64,000 nucleotides of DNA from Arachnomyces sp. PD_36 (lineage: Eukaryota; Ascomycota; Eurotiomycetes; Onygenales; Arachnomycetaceae), in the NCBI GenBank assembly GCA_032988195.1, contig JANTQE010000004.1, positions 62,001-126,000 of the forward strand, read 5' to 3'. The notes beneath the pieces are model-generated. The model was not told the origin of the DNA. It ran no database searches and saw only the letters and a list, made by a program, of their open reading frames with translations. The position numbers and the translations under genes were made by a program. Shown here in pieces: positions 22,109 to 32,863 of the stretch (positions are counted from its first letter, which is position 1; each line of letters starts with the position of its first letter).

Positions 22109-23602
22109 TTATGCAACTGGACTCTGGACTCCGTTCGAATTAATGCCGCCGGTAATATCAAGTTTCAAAATACGACGTAAATCGTCCTCCATGCGGGTCG
22201 TGTCCATTGATTTGGGACTTGGCGAAAACTGGTGTGGTAAAGAAGGCTCAGCAGAAGTGGAAGTGGTTTGCCAATATGGTGCCGGGGAGTGGTGGCCCAT
22301 GGGGGGAGCCGCATTTATGAAGGTATTCGCTTGTGTCAGAGGGGCACGAACAGACCCCATGGATTTAGAGCTGGTGAGATCAGCCCGGGATGTGGGGCTC
22401 GACGGAGAGATCTCTTGCCGAAGAGTGGAGGACGGTGTACGAGGCTTCTGCGGGTTGTTGCAAACAGAAGATAAGTACTGATGCGCCGCATTGCTCTTCC
22501 CTCGAGAGTCAAAAATTCCCAGGGGTTTGCCATCAGGCCCGTCAATGGGCGCCTGGTTCGGCGAGGGAGACGTCTGGCGGGCAAGCGTGGTCTGCGATCT
22601 GCTGGGAGAGATTGAGCTCCCCGGGCTAAACATACTTCGTTGATCGCGTAATTGAGGGGAGGCCGAGGCCGGGCGCTGGGGGCGCGGGTTCAGAAGCAGG
22701 GTTTTCAAAGCTTCGGTTTTCGCTTTCCGCTGTTCTTCTTCGAGCCCTGGGTTACTTGGGGAACGGCATGGTGAACTGGCGGAGCGAAGGGCGTTCATCC
22801 TATCCTTGTACGGGGTGGCAAAAGACGGTCCGATTAAGGGTGTTTGAGCATCGGAACCGTCTAATTCGAGAGGGAAAACGCCCCCCGGACCTCCGTCCGA
22901 ATGGTCTTGCCAAGATGGTTTTTTGTCGGAAAAGGGCGGAGAAAGCTTCTCGGGTTTGGTTTGTGGACTACCTGTGCCGTTCACAGTTCTAGCTTCCCTT
23001 GCTGCTTTGAAAAGAAAGTCTAACGGAGACTCTTCCGGGATTTTCTCTTCGGATACCTGGTTGTTTCTTGGCTTGGATGGCGTAGTCTCGGCTGGGTAGA
23101 GCTCTGGTAGATCGCCCTCGAGTTCCGACCCAACGGCATCCCCGTCTGGGACCGACTTTGAAAAGAAACTTGGCATCGGTAGGGCCGAAGGTGCTGGGGA
23201 GGCGTGGAAGGTTGGGCCGGCATAGTGCGGGTTGTCCTTGGGACCCGAGGGAGATACGACAGATGGTTGAGAAGTAGTGTGGCGATGTCCCGGAACGCCG
23301 TTTGGGATGCCGTTTGGAATGGGAGAAGCCTTCGCGCTCGCAGAGTTCTTGTTCTTCTTTGCGGAGCGGCCATTCTTCTTCCGCGATGCACCATTTCCAG
23401 CGTTGTTGGGCAAGGTAGTGTCTGTGGCGACCTCCGCCGAGCTAGAATCCGGGGGCGATGACGGAGGCGTCTGAGGGGTGAGGGAAGAGTTGTAGCTAGC
23501 GGTTTGCGAGGAGTTTGCCGACTGGTTTGTAGTATCGGCTCGCTTCTGATGGCGACGAGCGCTCCGAGGCGCTTTCGGGGTGACAGGAGTAGGAGTCGAC
23601 AT
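22109..23602 (-). CDS. PNRC/Edc1-like proline-rich protein (probable mRNA decapping enhancer)
   Basis: Single exon, 497 aa, mostly low-complexity Ser/Pro/Thr/Asn. The informative part is the conserved block HYAGPTFHASPAPSALPMPSFF (about residues 126-147), which resembles the PNRC/Edc1 proline-rich motif that binds Dcp1 and activates mRNA decapping. It is followed by SPLDFLFKAAREA, a short helix conserved in fungal members. A third conserved block lies near residues 285-305 (RKAKTEALKTLLL), and the C-terminus has EDDLRRILKLDI. The N-terminus is basic with KKNGRSAKKNKN. The function is inferred from the motif only; the rest is too degenerate for assignment. It is divergent from rbx1. Confidence 0.8.
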   Translation of the reverse strand: MSTPTPVTPKAPRSARRHQKRADTTNQSANSSQTASYNSSLTPQTPPSSPPDSSSAEVATDTTLPNNAGNGASRKKNGRSAKKNKNSASAKASPIPNGIPNGVPGHRHTTSQPSVVSPSGPKDNPHYAGPTFHASPAPSALPMPSFFSKSVPDGDAVGSELEGDLPELYPAETTPSKPRNNQVSEEKIPEESPLDFLFKAAREARTVNGTGSPQTKPEKLSPPFSDKKPSWQDHSDGGPGGVFPLELDGSDAQTPLIGPSFATPYKDRMNALRSASSPCRSPSNPGLEEEQRKAKTEALKTLLLNPRPQRPASASPQLRDQRSMFSPGSSISPSRSQTTLARQTSPSPNQAPIDGPDGKPLGIFDSRGKSNAAHQYLSSVCNNPQKPRTPSSTLRQEISPSSPTSRADLTSSKSMGSVRAPLTQANTFINAAPPMGHHSPAPYWQTTSTSAEPSLPHQFSPSPKSMDTTRMEDDLRRILKLDITGGINSNGVQSPVA

Positions 23603-24759
23603 TGCGACCGTGGTGGCTTAATAAATAGGCAGCCTTGTAGAGAACTCAAAAAGAAATAAGGAAGATATCGGTTCAGCAACAGTCAGAAAAGCAGATCTAT
23701 AATCGCAGGCAATCCAGATAGACAAAGCAAGAATCACGTCGTTGGGGAGGTGGTGGAATCTCTCGGTCGTTTCTTTGGAAGTGAAGAAGGGTATGGGTCA
23801 ACTAGTCTGCGAAGCGCCGTGTTTGTTGTAGAGGAAGAAGTCGATGAAGTCGGAAGAGGGAAGAAGGATCTCTTTGTGGTGTTCATATCTTTACCTCGCA
23901 GGTAGAGGAGTGTTAAAAGAAGAGAGAGGGAGGGGTAGAGAGAGATAAGTGAAGAGAAGACTTGACATGACAAGATGAAGAAGTAATGTAGAAGAAGGAA
24001 AGTGAATGAAGTCAAGGGAGTCTCATCAATCAAAGAGTCAAAGAGTCAAAGAGAGAGAAAAACAAAGATGGCGGGAGTCGGTGGGGTCTTATGTAAGTCA
24101 TGAGTAAGGAAAGGGTGCGGCTCTTGTTACGCCGTCATACAGAGATCACTGAAAAGTGTGTATGGTATGAGTTAATACTTAGATAATTACGAATAATTGA
24201 CTAGAAAATGATACGTATGACGTATCTACAGTACCAATACGCTCAATACACATCCTCTCCTCCCTCCATTATCTAATCAGTGACGAGATTGACGTGGAAG
24301 CTCGAAGTGTCGAGAAAGAGAAGAAGAAGAAAAGGCATCAATGAGGGGGACAGACAATCGAAACATCTTCTTTGACGTGGGTTTGACCGAATACTGACAT
24401 CTTTCTTGCGGAATACTCCAGATAAGTAGGTCTTTCTTTCATTTTTTGTTCCTATATAAAAAGTAGACGCAGCAGTTCTCGCACCGTATGTTTCCTCGAA
24501 ACAATATTCCTCCCATTTCCGTTCTTGGAGCTCAACATCGGGTACTAACAAGAGCTTCTAGCTGCCGAGACCGTAAACTTCTCCCGCCGAACATTCTCTC
24601 CCGCGGTGAGTACCTTCTGGCTTTGGATAAAAAGGGAAAGGCACATGAATTTTCTAATGGTTGGCTTCGAAACAGCAGACTCTCCCTAAACACCTATCGA
24701 AGACTCCCTTCTCGTCGCACTTGTCCACCGACCTCTAACTCGAACTTTCTCTATTCACC
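23603..24759. promoter_or_regulatory. Divergent promoter region of the Edc1-like gene (-) and rbx1 (+)
   Basis: 1.16 kb. It holds a purine-rich tract (23920-24060) with an 8-bp tandem repeat, AT-rich sequence around 24160-24240, and a CT-rich rbx1 leader. A GGTGAG donor-like site near 24604 could mark a 5' UTR intron of rbx1. Confidence 0.5.
24030..24053. repeat. Three tandem copies of TCAAAGAG
   Basis: Perfect 8-bp copies at 24030-24037, 24038-24045 and 24046-24053, followed by a GAGAGA tract. Confidence 0.8.
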
Positions 24760-25314
24760 ATGGAGGACGTGGAAATGCGTGATGCCGGCTCTGGCGCTCC
24801 AGCGAAGACCAAGGCTAAAACATCCAAATCAGGCCCAGCAGAAGGTAGCTCAGACGGGAAGAAACGATTCGAGGTCAAGAAGGTAATTTCTCTCCTCACC
24901 CTTGCGCTTGGGGATCCCATTTAACCCTCTTTTCTGGACAGTGGAACGCAGTTGCACTCTGGGCGTGGGATATTGTTGTTGACAACTGTGCTATTTGCCG
25001 TAATCATATCATGGACCTCTGTAAGTCTCCGGAACCGATAGGATTTTTAGCCCGTTATATTGAAACTAACCCGCCGTACATAGGTATTGAGTGTCAAGCA
25101 AATCAAGGCTCGTCTACGGCCGAGGAGTGTACTGTCGCGTGGGGAATTTGCAACGTAAGAATCCGAATCTACATTGATCGTGAGACAACAGAGCTGACCG
25201 GATACTTTAAACTAGCATGCATTCCACTTCCACTGTATCTCGAGATGGCTCAAGACCCGCCAGGTCTGCCCGCTGGACAACAGAGACTGGGAATTCCAGA
25301 AATATGGTCGATAA
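24760..25314 (+). CDS. rbx1: RING-H2 protein Rbx1/Hrt1 (cullin-RING ligase subunit)
   Basis: Catalytic RING subunit of SCF and other cullin ligases; it recruits the E2 and supports neddylation. Exons are 24760-24882, 24942-25020, 25084-25154 and 25216-25314, giving 123 aa. A hydrophilic N-terminal tail is followed by KKWNAVALWAWDIVVDNC, the strand that inserts into the cullin. The complete RING-H2 ligand set follows: CAIC, IMDLC, ECQAN, EECTVAWGICN, HAFHFHCISRWL and CPLDNRDW. The protein ends in EFQKYGR. The last exon is fixed by the HAFHFHC codons directly behind the TAG acceptor. Confidence 0.98.
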
Positions 25315-25666
25315 GGATTTCATTATGAGCAGCTATACCGATCGGGCCTACCCTGTTCTACTAGGTATATATCCTACCTGAGGATCGGATCCAGCCTTTG
25401 AGGGGATCGGATGAAAAAGGGCGAATGGGTATTCTGAACCCGGGGTATGGATGATGCTGTCCTGTCGGCGTTTTGGCGTGAAAGCTACGGTGTAACGCAG
25501 GAAACAATGTCCCGCCCCACCACAATGAATGAATGACACGGCATTTCTTTTCCCATTCTTTGTTTATAAAAGCGAACGTTTCCCAGAATTGATGTAGACG
25601 AGATTTATTATACCATGACTCCAGCGCAAAGAGAACCTAATACCCGAATCTGAGCACCACACTCAA
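25315..25666. other. Intergenic between convergent rbx1 and spc1
   Basis: 352 bp of 3' UTR-type sequence. Nothing else seen. Confidence 0.6.
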
Positions 25667-26137
25667 CTACCCTTTCGTCCCGCCTATCGTGATCCCCGCT
25701 GCTCCAACTGCAGCGCCGCCCCTACCGCCTAACCATTGTTCCGGGTGCTTATTATACGCTGGCCATGGCGGTACGACAACAAGGAATGTAAGCAGGGTTC
25801 CCGCGATCCCAATCCAGAACGTTAAATAGATGTCCTGGTAAGCGTATCCAACGACGAAGGCAATCAACTATTCACCAATTGGAAACTGTTAGACACAGCT
25901 CTGCATTCTCGGATTCGTAGCTAAGGTAAGACTCGACGGAAACACTTACACCGGAGACAACGAGAAGGGCGGTTGAGAGGAATTCCGCAACACGTTGGCC
26001 GTGGTAGTCCTGTTTAGTTGCAAGGTGGACAGTTTAGTAGAGTACAGATATGAGGTTTGGGGAGGATCCCGCCGGCAGTAAGAGCTTACTATTTGGCCTT
26101 CAAGTGCATCTTGGAGGGGTGCAATGAGTCCGTCCAT
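25667..26137 (-). CDS. spc1: Signal peptidase complex subunit Spc1 (SPC12/SPCS1)
   Basis: Small non-catalytic membrane subunit of the ER signal peptidase. Exons on the minus strand are 26137-26090, 26009-25950 and 25867-25667, giving 102 aa, the usual size. The N-terminus MDGLIAPLQDALEGQI is followed by DYHGQRVAEFL and two hydrophobic segments (TALLVVSGLIAFVVGYAY and IYLTFWIGIAGTLLTFLVV). Then comes PPWPAYNKHPEQWL, the family's C-terminal signature, with both termini expected on the cytosolic side. The introns are 80 and 82 nt with standard ends. Two short exons of 48 and 60 coding bases make it easy to miss. Confidence 0.94.
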
Positions 26138-26831
26138 GATTAAAATCGTAAAGAATGAGGGTATCGGTGTAGATGTTGATATCAGTTGCGATATGTTCTG
26201 CGAAAGTTGGCCTTGATCCGATCTGGGGAAGTTTTGAGTGTTCCATGTCAGCGGGTCACATGTTCGACGGTGGAAGCTCCAACTCCAAAAAACCATCAAT
26301 TGTTCATAGAAAGCCTCCTGCGGACCTGGGGTGTCGCATAAAGGCGACTATTCTGTGTAAATATCTTTGTCTGAATGTCTACCTCAATAATCACCTCGCT
26401 GATGATTATTTCCCTGCTTTGTTTGCGTTTCTTAGTTCTGTCTTCTGCGGCGTAGTCGACTTTCCCTCGATTACTATTTCCGGAACTTGAAGTCTTTCTT
26501 CGAGGCCCATTGCGTATGGACTTTCTAAACGATACACCCGATATCCACATACGCCCTTTGTCTGTCTTTCACTGTTATGTACGAGGACAAAGGATGCAGT
26601 GAGCTACGCTTCTCATCTTTTGACGAGCAGGTCTCAATGCTGAATTCTAAATATCTCGGCCAATGGTCAAATTTAGATCATCATCTAGATATATAAAGCG
26701 CAGTGTAGGTTCAAAATGGAATGGGCCTGGCAGCGATCAACACTAACTGTTCTCTACCGTTTGAGTACTGCTGAACGACGGGGATAACCCGATCCCGAGA
26801 CATCGGATAATCCTACAATACTAACTCGGAA
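26138..26831. promoter_or_regulatory. Divergent region between spc1 (-) and the HEXXH gene (+)
   Basis: 694 bp of ordinary to AT-rich sequence containing both promoters. No further open frame of interest. Confidence 0.5.
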
Positions 26832-28666
26832 ATGGGGGTTGATGCCCCATGCCCACCAGGGAGACAGCTGGTGTCAACCTCACAGGGAACCGCTTTTGAC
26901 AGGCCGCCAGATCAATGGATACCGGAGGAGCTAGTACAGTTCGGCGTTGTTGGTAAGCTGCACATTTTACTCAACGCGTCTGATATTACCTGCTAGCATA
27001 TCGAATGAATCCTCGAGCCTCATGTGTAGGAATTCGATCATAAAGGAGCTCTATATTTCAAGTTTGTTATGCAAGTGGTCGCAAGATTTCTAACCATCTA
27101 TGGACAGACACTCCAAATACTGGACCTCCTAATATCCAGGGGCCTATCCATACTTTCTTCTCACAAAAGTGCTGGCCTCAGCTTCATCATAATACCCGGA
27201 GGCTTCAGGCGATGCGCCCGAGTTTGATCCTTGCAACCAAGTTGTTGAAGGTTTCTGGTCCTTTTATAGCATCCTTCCTACCAGAGAAGAGATCCGGCGA
27301 GTATGACGGCAGGGTTAGGGTAAACCCCGTTACAAGCCTCGGCGATATTGCACGAGCATTCCAAGTTCTAGACGAAATTGCGCAGCAAACCAAAGTGAGG
27401 GAGGATGAGTCCATGTGGCCCAACGTGGGCCGGCATGGAGTAATTATCCCAACCGGTAGCGGTATAAAACCGGACGAACCTGTTAGAGATGGAGTTGATG
27501 CCGAATGTTGGGAACAGACCACAGAACGAGATAGGGATGCGGGACTCAGATTTCGCCGGTTAACCATTCATCTCGCAAGTCAGTTTGGTGACACTCTCGA
27601 AAGCTTGGCCAGCGAGAACGCCGATAGCGAACAGTATATACAGGCTGCATTCATGTGTGCAATAACCCTCACCCACGAGATCGCTCACCTCGTCCACGCC
27701 TCAGGGTTTGAAAACTACACCTGGTTGGGAGAACCTCTGGTGGACGGCGGAACCCTTATGGAGCTAGGCACAAGCTTGATAGGGTGGTTATTCGATGGCT
27801 GGATTCCTGAGAATATTAGCCTTAACCCCGAGACGCGTGATGATTCCTCCTTCAAGAACGGATGTTGCTGGTACAAGCAGCTTCGAGAACCAAGAGGGTA
27901 CCCGCAGTACCATACTCTTCATTCCGTGCCAATGGCACATATCAAACGGATCTTCCGTGCAGAAGAATGGGCTAAATTCGATGAAAACGACCCACAGTTT
28001 TCTGTCCAGGTAAGGACAGAGCTCTTGCGTCCGCAGGTACCATTTCGCGCAGGCGAGACGGCACGCATAGCCTGGAAACGTCGAGCCCATCGAGTTGACC
28101 TGTCGCCAGCTCTGGATCCATATAGTGAAATTTGGGATTTTCATGATCCAGACTGGGTAGGCCCTTCGACTGAGCAGGAAGGTGGAACAATAGGCGCATC
28201 TTCCGCAAATATATCTTTGCCGACTAGAACTGTCAGTACAAGCCCCGTGAAGGTGATGCCGACGGAAGGCTTAGCTGACTTGGGGCCGGAATCATCTCCA
28301 AGCCCGAAGCCTGGAAAAGATGTAATCATCACGAAGGATAACCTTTCCGTGGTACGCTCAGGTAAAACAGACCACCAAGATACTGAACAAGGCCATAAAA
28401 CCGGGATATCATTAAGCAGACCACATTCAAGGGATGCCACACCTTCACGGTCACCAACCTCAAGCACTTATAAACCAAATCACTCTGTCAAACGAAGCCC
28501 AAGACCCCTCAAAATATCGAGAAAATATAGTGCCCCGGCAGCCAGTCGGGCGGTGAGGAGAAGTAGGAGGCTGTTGGGGGAGCCTGCAGAACAGGCCGAT
28601 GGTCTTCCATATCCAACGAGAAAGAGGACAAATGAAGGTATGTCCAGGTGTACAACACCGTCATGA
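26832..28666 (+). CDS. Fungal HEXXH (zincin-like) protein of unknown function
   Basis: Exons are 26832-26952 and 27108-28666, giving 559 aa. The long open frame alone offers only ATG 27212. The frame is open further upstream without a start, and a GTAAGC donor, a CTAAC branch site and a GGACAG acceptor join it in phase to an upstream ATG exon (STSQGTAFDRPPDQW). Residues 230-234 read HEIAH inside a hydrophobic stretch (AITLTHEIAHLVH), a zinc metallopeptidase signature. A Glu 25 residues later (LMELGTSLIGWLF) sits at the spacing of a gluzincin third ligand. Further blocks are KVSGPFIASFLPE and CCWYKQLREP. The C-terminal third is Ser/Pro/Arg-rich, basic and probably disordered. No signal peptide is evident, so an intracellular role is likely. 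I recall similar uncharacterised multi-copy proteins in filamentous fungi. Peptidase activity is inference. A GTATGT at 28638 could start a further intron. Confidence 0.72.
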
Positions 28667-30167
28667 TTTGGGTCGGAAATGTAGACTGGGGAGCGCGGTC
28701 CGACTGTATATCGAATTATGATTTAAAATATAAGAGACATATAAATTTGTTCAACATACTTCGACTGTTTTTGGATTCTAAATGATTAGTTTAGAAGAAA
28801 ATACCTCAATAGGCCAGCAACAGTCCCATGGAGCCGTATCATCGGTCCAAGGGGCTCCCATATCCTAATAGCCATCAGACCCCTTATGACTTCACAGACG
28901 TTATTCAAGGGTTCCACCCGCCAGCTTGATGCAGGCCACGCTGTTTGACACCAGATGTCTATTCGACCTATGTAAACGGGGCTCCGTTGTTTACAGGGGA
29001 TTTCGGATGAATGGCCCGTGGCCAAGAGAGTACGGTATAATCCCAAACCCGATTGAAACGGAATCCAGGGCTCAGCACTGGAGACGAGAAAAACTCTCCT
29101 CCGTCAGCAGTGGAGTTGATATTGAAGGGGGTGAGACTGATTGTCACGTAGCTCCCAAGAGTCGAAAAAGACAATCGTTGTCAATGCATATTTTGTCTAA
29201 TTGCCAATGGGAATTCGCACCATCTCCTTTCCTCATCTTCTCAGCTCGGCGACATGCTGTTCAAGTGTTCAAGTGTTGTCTTTCTCTTTTTTGAGAATCT
29301 CAGCTGAAAAAAGAGAAAAAAAGAGAAAAACCCAATCATTCACAGACGATGCAACACTTGCCATCCGATGAGTCAGGTGACCCGGTGTTTTGATGACCAT
29401 TTTCTTTCACTTTTTTTTCTTTCTCCAAAAATCAATTTCTTTTCCCACTTTTTCTCTCTCTTTTATTTTCATCTTTCGTCTTTGAGACATCACACCGTCT
29501 GGTGATTTATCAATTATCATACTTGAAATATCTCACTCAAGAACCCTCCTGGACGGAAAGAAAAGGGTGCACGGGAAGAGAAATACCAGAAACCCGCATT
29601 CTTCCTAGGACTGAGGTCATACCTAGCTATCACGAAGACGCCTCCTCTCACCAAAAGTCCAATTTCGACCCCATCTAGGAGAAGTCGTCCAAAACTAGTC
29701 GGTGGAATTAAGATTCACCATACAAACTTAAGGAGAGGTTCTCTCGATCTCTCTCACCGGCCGACCAATTCCATCTAACAACGCTGGAGCACCGACGCTC
29801 CCCTATCTCGAACTCAGTCAAGTTGGCGGGGCCTCGCTACACTCAGTTCTCCTTCGTCCACCCCCTCTTGGGCCCAAAGTTCCGGGTCTTCTGCGGGTGC
29901 GACACCCGACCTCCATAACTGGGCTTTAACGGCAACTATAATCTGGCGATCCGACGAGTATTAGTGGCGGCGGGCCCTTGCCTAGGGCCTGGCTGAAGCA
30001 GTGGAGCGATTCACCGCATTCAGGGAATTATCATCATTCAAAATAAAAGGAGTACAACTTCATTCTGGCACTGCCACGGATACGGTCACGGGTGCCATTG
30101 GTCGATAAAGTAGGACGAAGGGATTGGTTGTATATCGGGAATCCGACAACAAGGGTTTTCCGTCAAA
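28667..30167. other. Intergenic: HEXXH gene 3' region and Mg-transporter promoter/leader
   Basis: 1.5 kb. It includes a perfect 12-bp inverted repeat (29281-29318), T/C-rich tracts (29390-29490) and a long probable 5' leader up to 30167. No conserved open frame. Confidence 0.5.
29281..29318. repeat. Perfect 12-bp inverted repeat, 14-nt loop
   Basis: Arm TTTCTCTTTTTT (29281-29292) pairs with AAAAAAGAGAAA (29307-29318). The loop GAGAATCTCAGCTG is itself partly palindromic. Confidence 0.85.
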
Positions 30168-32196
30168 ATGTCCGAGTCTCCAAGATCCGAGAAGCTCGAG
30201 ACGAGGTTCAGCACTCCTGTACCTGAGCTGGACGACCATCGGTTTCAACCAACCTCTGACGCGAGGGAAGAGATGGCCGCGGATGCCCCTATTTCTCGCC
30301 AGAACACGGCGCAATACACGGCGCGGACGGGATCGGTCGATAGATCGGAACTGCTCCAAGTCAATGAGGCGCTTCGCGAAGCGGGCTCTATTAGTCGGGA
30401 CTTTGAGCACGCTGTAATGGACGATGACAGGTCCGCTGCGAACGGCGAGGGGAGACGTTTATCTGTCAATCCCATAGACCCCCGAAGACCTACGAGACAA
30501 GACTTTGGGGGTCACTCTCGAGATCCCTCTGTATCGTCGAGGTCGACGTCTCCTCCCAACTCGGTGGAGGCGTTCGCGGATCCCCGCCGCCGTGAACGTG
30601 CAAACACTATGGAAAGTTATATACAACCGGATGTTGAAGGAATTCTTCACCGAACCATCTCCGGTGGAACACAACATCATAGACGCCCAACGTTTAGCAA
30701 TGCCAGCGCTATTAGGCCTGAAAACTTGGATAATAAATTGGATCCTGCCGAAACCGTGTGCTATACCCCCTGCGCGGAACCGGCAAGGTCTCCGATCATT
30801 GATTATGAGGAACTTGAGGAGTTTGTGGCCCTTAGCAAGCAAAGGAAACCCCGCGGGGCTTTCGATCGCCGCAAGCACAGTTTGAGTTCTCAGACCAAGC
30901 ACCCCCGTGTCTTCCACGATCTTAGGCCCAATGTTCATAAGGCAGATTTACCTCAAATTGTCACGAACTCCCCCAGCCCGAACCATTCTTCGGAATGCGT
31001 CGTCGAGAGCGATGGCGACCTCGAGAAGGCAGCGAGCAAACCAATTGATGAGAAGGATTTGTTTGAAACTTTGCAAAATGAAAATGGACGGAACCGTTTT
31101 AGCTTCTTCTCCTCGGAGTCCCAGAGCACCGTTCATGCTACCGAAATTGGGGACCTTGTTCTACCCGGAGACACGTTCCGTGATCTCTTCGAACTTGGTC
31201 CCGAAGGTGGTGTGTGGTGGCTCGATGTCTTTGACCCGACGGAGGACGAGGTTGGTGCGATATCCCGAGCATTTTCCATCCATCCTCTCACCTCGGAGGA
31301 TATCGTGACACAAGAAGCTCGAGAGAAAGTGGAGCTTTTCAAGCAATATTACTTTGTGTGCTTCCGCACATTCTATCAGCTAGACAAGACGAGTGAGGAT
31401 TTTCTAGAGCCTGTCAACCTCTATATGGTTGTGTTTCGACAGGGGGTGGTTACGTTCTCGTTCTCGGACAACCCTCACGCCTCCAACGTGAGGAAGAGAA
31501 TTGGGAAGCTTCGTGACTATGTTTCCCTGAGCAGTGACTGGATCTGTTATGCCATGATGTAAGCTCCCTGAACACTTTCCAGTGATTTCGTTATTGTATG
31601 CTAACAAATAACCCAGTGACGATATTGTCGATAGCTTTGGGCCCGTTATCCGTGATGTGGAAAGGGAGACTGAAGTCATTGAAGACCACGTATTCATTGC
31701 ACGCGCGGAGGATTTTAATACCTTCCTTCCACAGATCGGAGGTCTTCGAAAGAAGGTTATGAGTTTGATGCGGCTACTTGGTGGCAAAGCCGATGTCATC
31801 AAAGGATTTTCGAAGCGGTGCAACGAGCAATATTCTGTCACTCCACGCGGCGACATTGGCCTGTATCTCGGCGATATTCAGGATCACGTTGTAACCATGA
31901 TGTCCAATCTTGGACATTTCGAAAAGATGCTCAGCCGGTCTCACGCAAATTACCTAGCGCAGCTGAATGTGACGAACCTGGTGCTAGGCAACCACGTCAA
32001 CAAGGTGCTTAGCAAGATTACCTTCCTGGCTACTGTCCTCGTTCCCCTGAACCTCATCTGTGGCCTTTTTGGGATGAACGTTCCAGTTCCCGGAATGGAT
32101 AGCCAGGGCTTTGGGTGGTTCTTTGGAATCTTGGGTGTCATAGGTGCTATCGTCGTCGTCTCTCTTGCCATGGCACGGCGGTATGACCTTGTGTGA
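30168..32196 (+). CDS. CorA-type magnesium transporter (Alr1/Mnr2 family)
   Basis: Mg2+ channel/transporter of the plasma or vacuolar membrane. Exons are 30168-31558 and 31617-32196, giving 656 aa. The N-terminal half (1-300) is hydrophilic and Ser/Arg-rich, as in fungal Alr/Mnr2 proteins. The CorA cytosolic domain starts near GGVWWLDVFDPTEDEVGAIS, followed by FSIHPLTSEDIVTQEAREKVELF. The intron interrupts the codon in CYAMIDDIVDSF. Near the C-terminus are two hydrophobic helices. The first ends in the diagnostic LFGMN motif (about residues 613-617), and the second is followed by a short basic tail (ARRYDLV). The split between plasma-membrane (Alr1) and vacuolar (Mnr2) type cannot be settled here. 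The long leader could hold regulation. Confidence 0.95.
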
Positions 32197-32863
32197 GACG
32201 GTTTCCTTTAACTCATTTCATTCTCGTTTTCCTCTTTTTGTTTGGTTTACATTTTGGTATATGGTTGGAAGATGTCGATGTTGTTGTCTACAGAAGCTGT
32301 GATTGTTACACTATCTGTCAAAAGCCTGAGGCTCTTTCTCATGAAAGATCGTTGTCTGATATGATAAAGAGAATGTAAGGAGTTTGATTTCTCAGCAATA
32401 TACGCTTTAATGCCGAGATGAGTTTTTGTAGATGTACTATGTATCGTATAATTCGAGTTTCTTCGTTAAACCCATTCTCTCCCATCACCAGTAAGTATTC
32501 TTTAGTATCAAGATGCCTCGTGTTGAAGTGTGTATATTATCACGTGATCACGATCTTATCCGATCGTCATCGCTGATTGCAGCTGAAATGTTTGGGATCA
32601 AGTTTGGAGGAAGTTAGACTTGTCGCTCTTGACGAGACGACTCTCATCGCGGGCTATCTACTCTCAATTATCTGAGGCTGGCATACGATGGTCCAAACCG
32701 ATACCTAATTGCCAGAATCTCCGTTGGATCCTGACAGAATCCTGACTCTCGTTTTTAGCAGCGATCCAAGCATCTGCCCACTTTCATTCGACTTCCTCAC
32801 ACGCTTATCGTGCAAGACTTTCGCTTCGTCCATCGTACAACCGGCATTCCGGTACACCTCCAA
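32197..32863. promoter_or_regulatory. Intergenic: Mg-transporter 3' end and mid1 promoter
   Basis: 667 bp. It contains the ATCACGTGAT palindrome at 32539-32548, about 320 bp upstream of the mid1 start. Confidence 0.55.
32539..32548. promoter_or_regulatory. ATCACGTGAT palindrome (Cbf1-type bHLH site) upstream of mid1
   Basis: Perfect 10-bp palindrome with CACGTG core that matches the RTCACRTGAY consensus of Cbf1-like bHLH factors. An identical site is at 36937 and a near-identical one at 52384. Confidence 0.6.

Noticed and set aside
26953..27107. Alternative joining of the HEXXH first exon to acceptors at about 26995-27060
   Set aside because: Those acceptors either run into a TAA or lead into a frame that ends at 27230; only the acceptor at 27107 enters the long frame.
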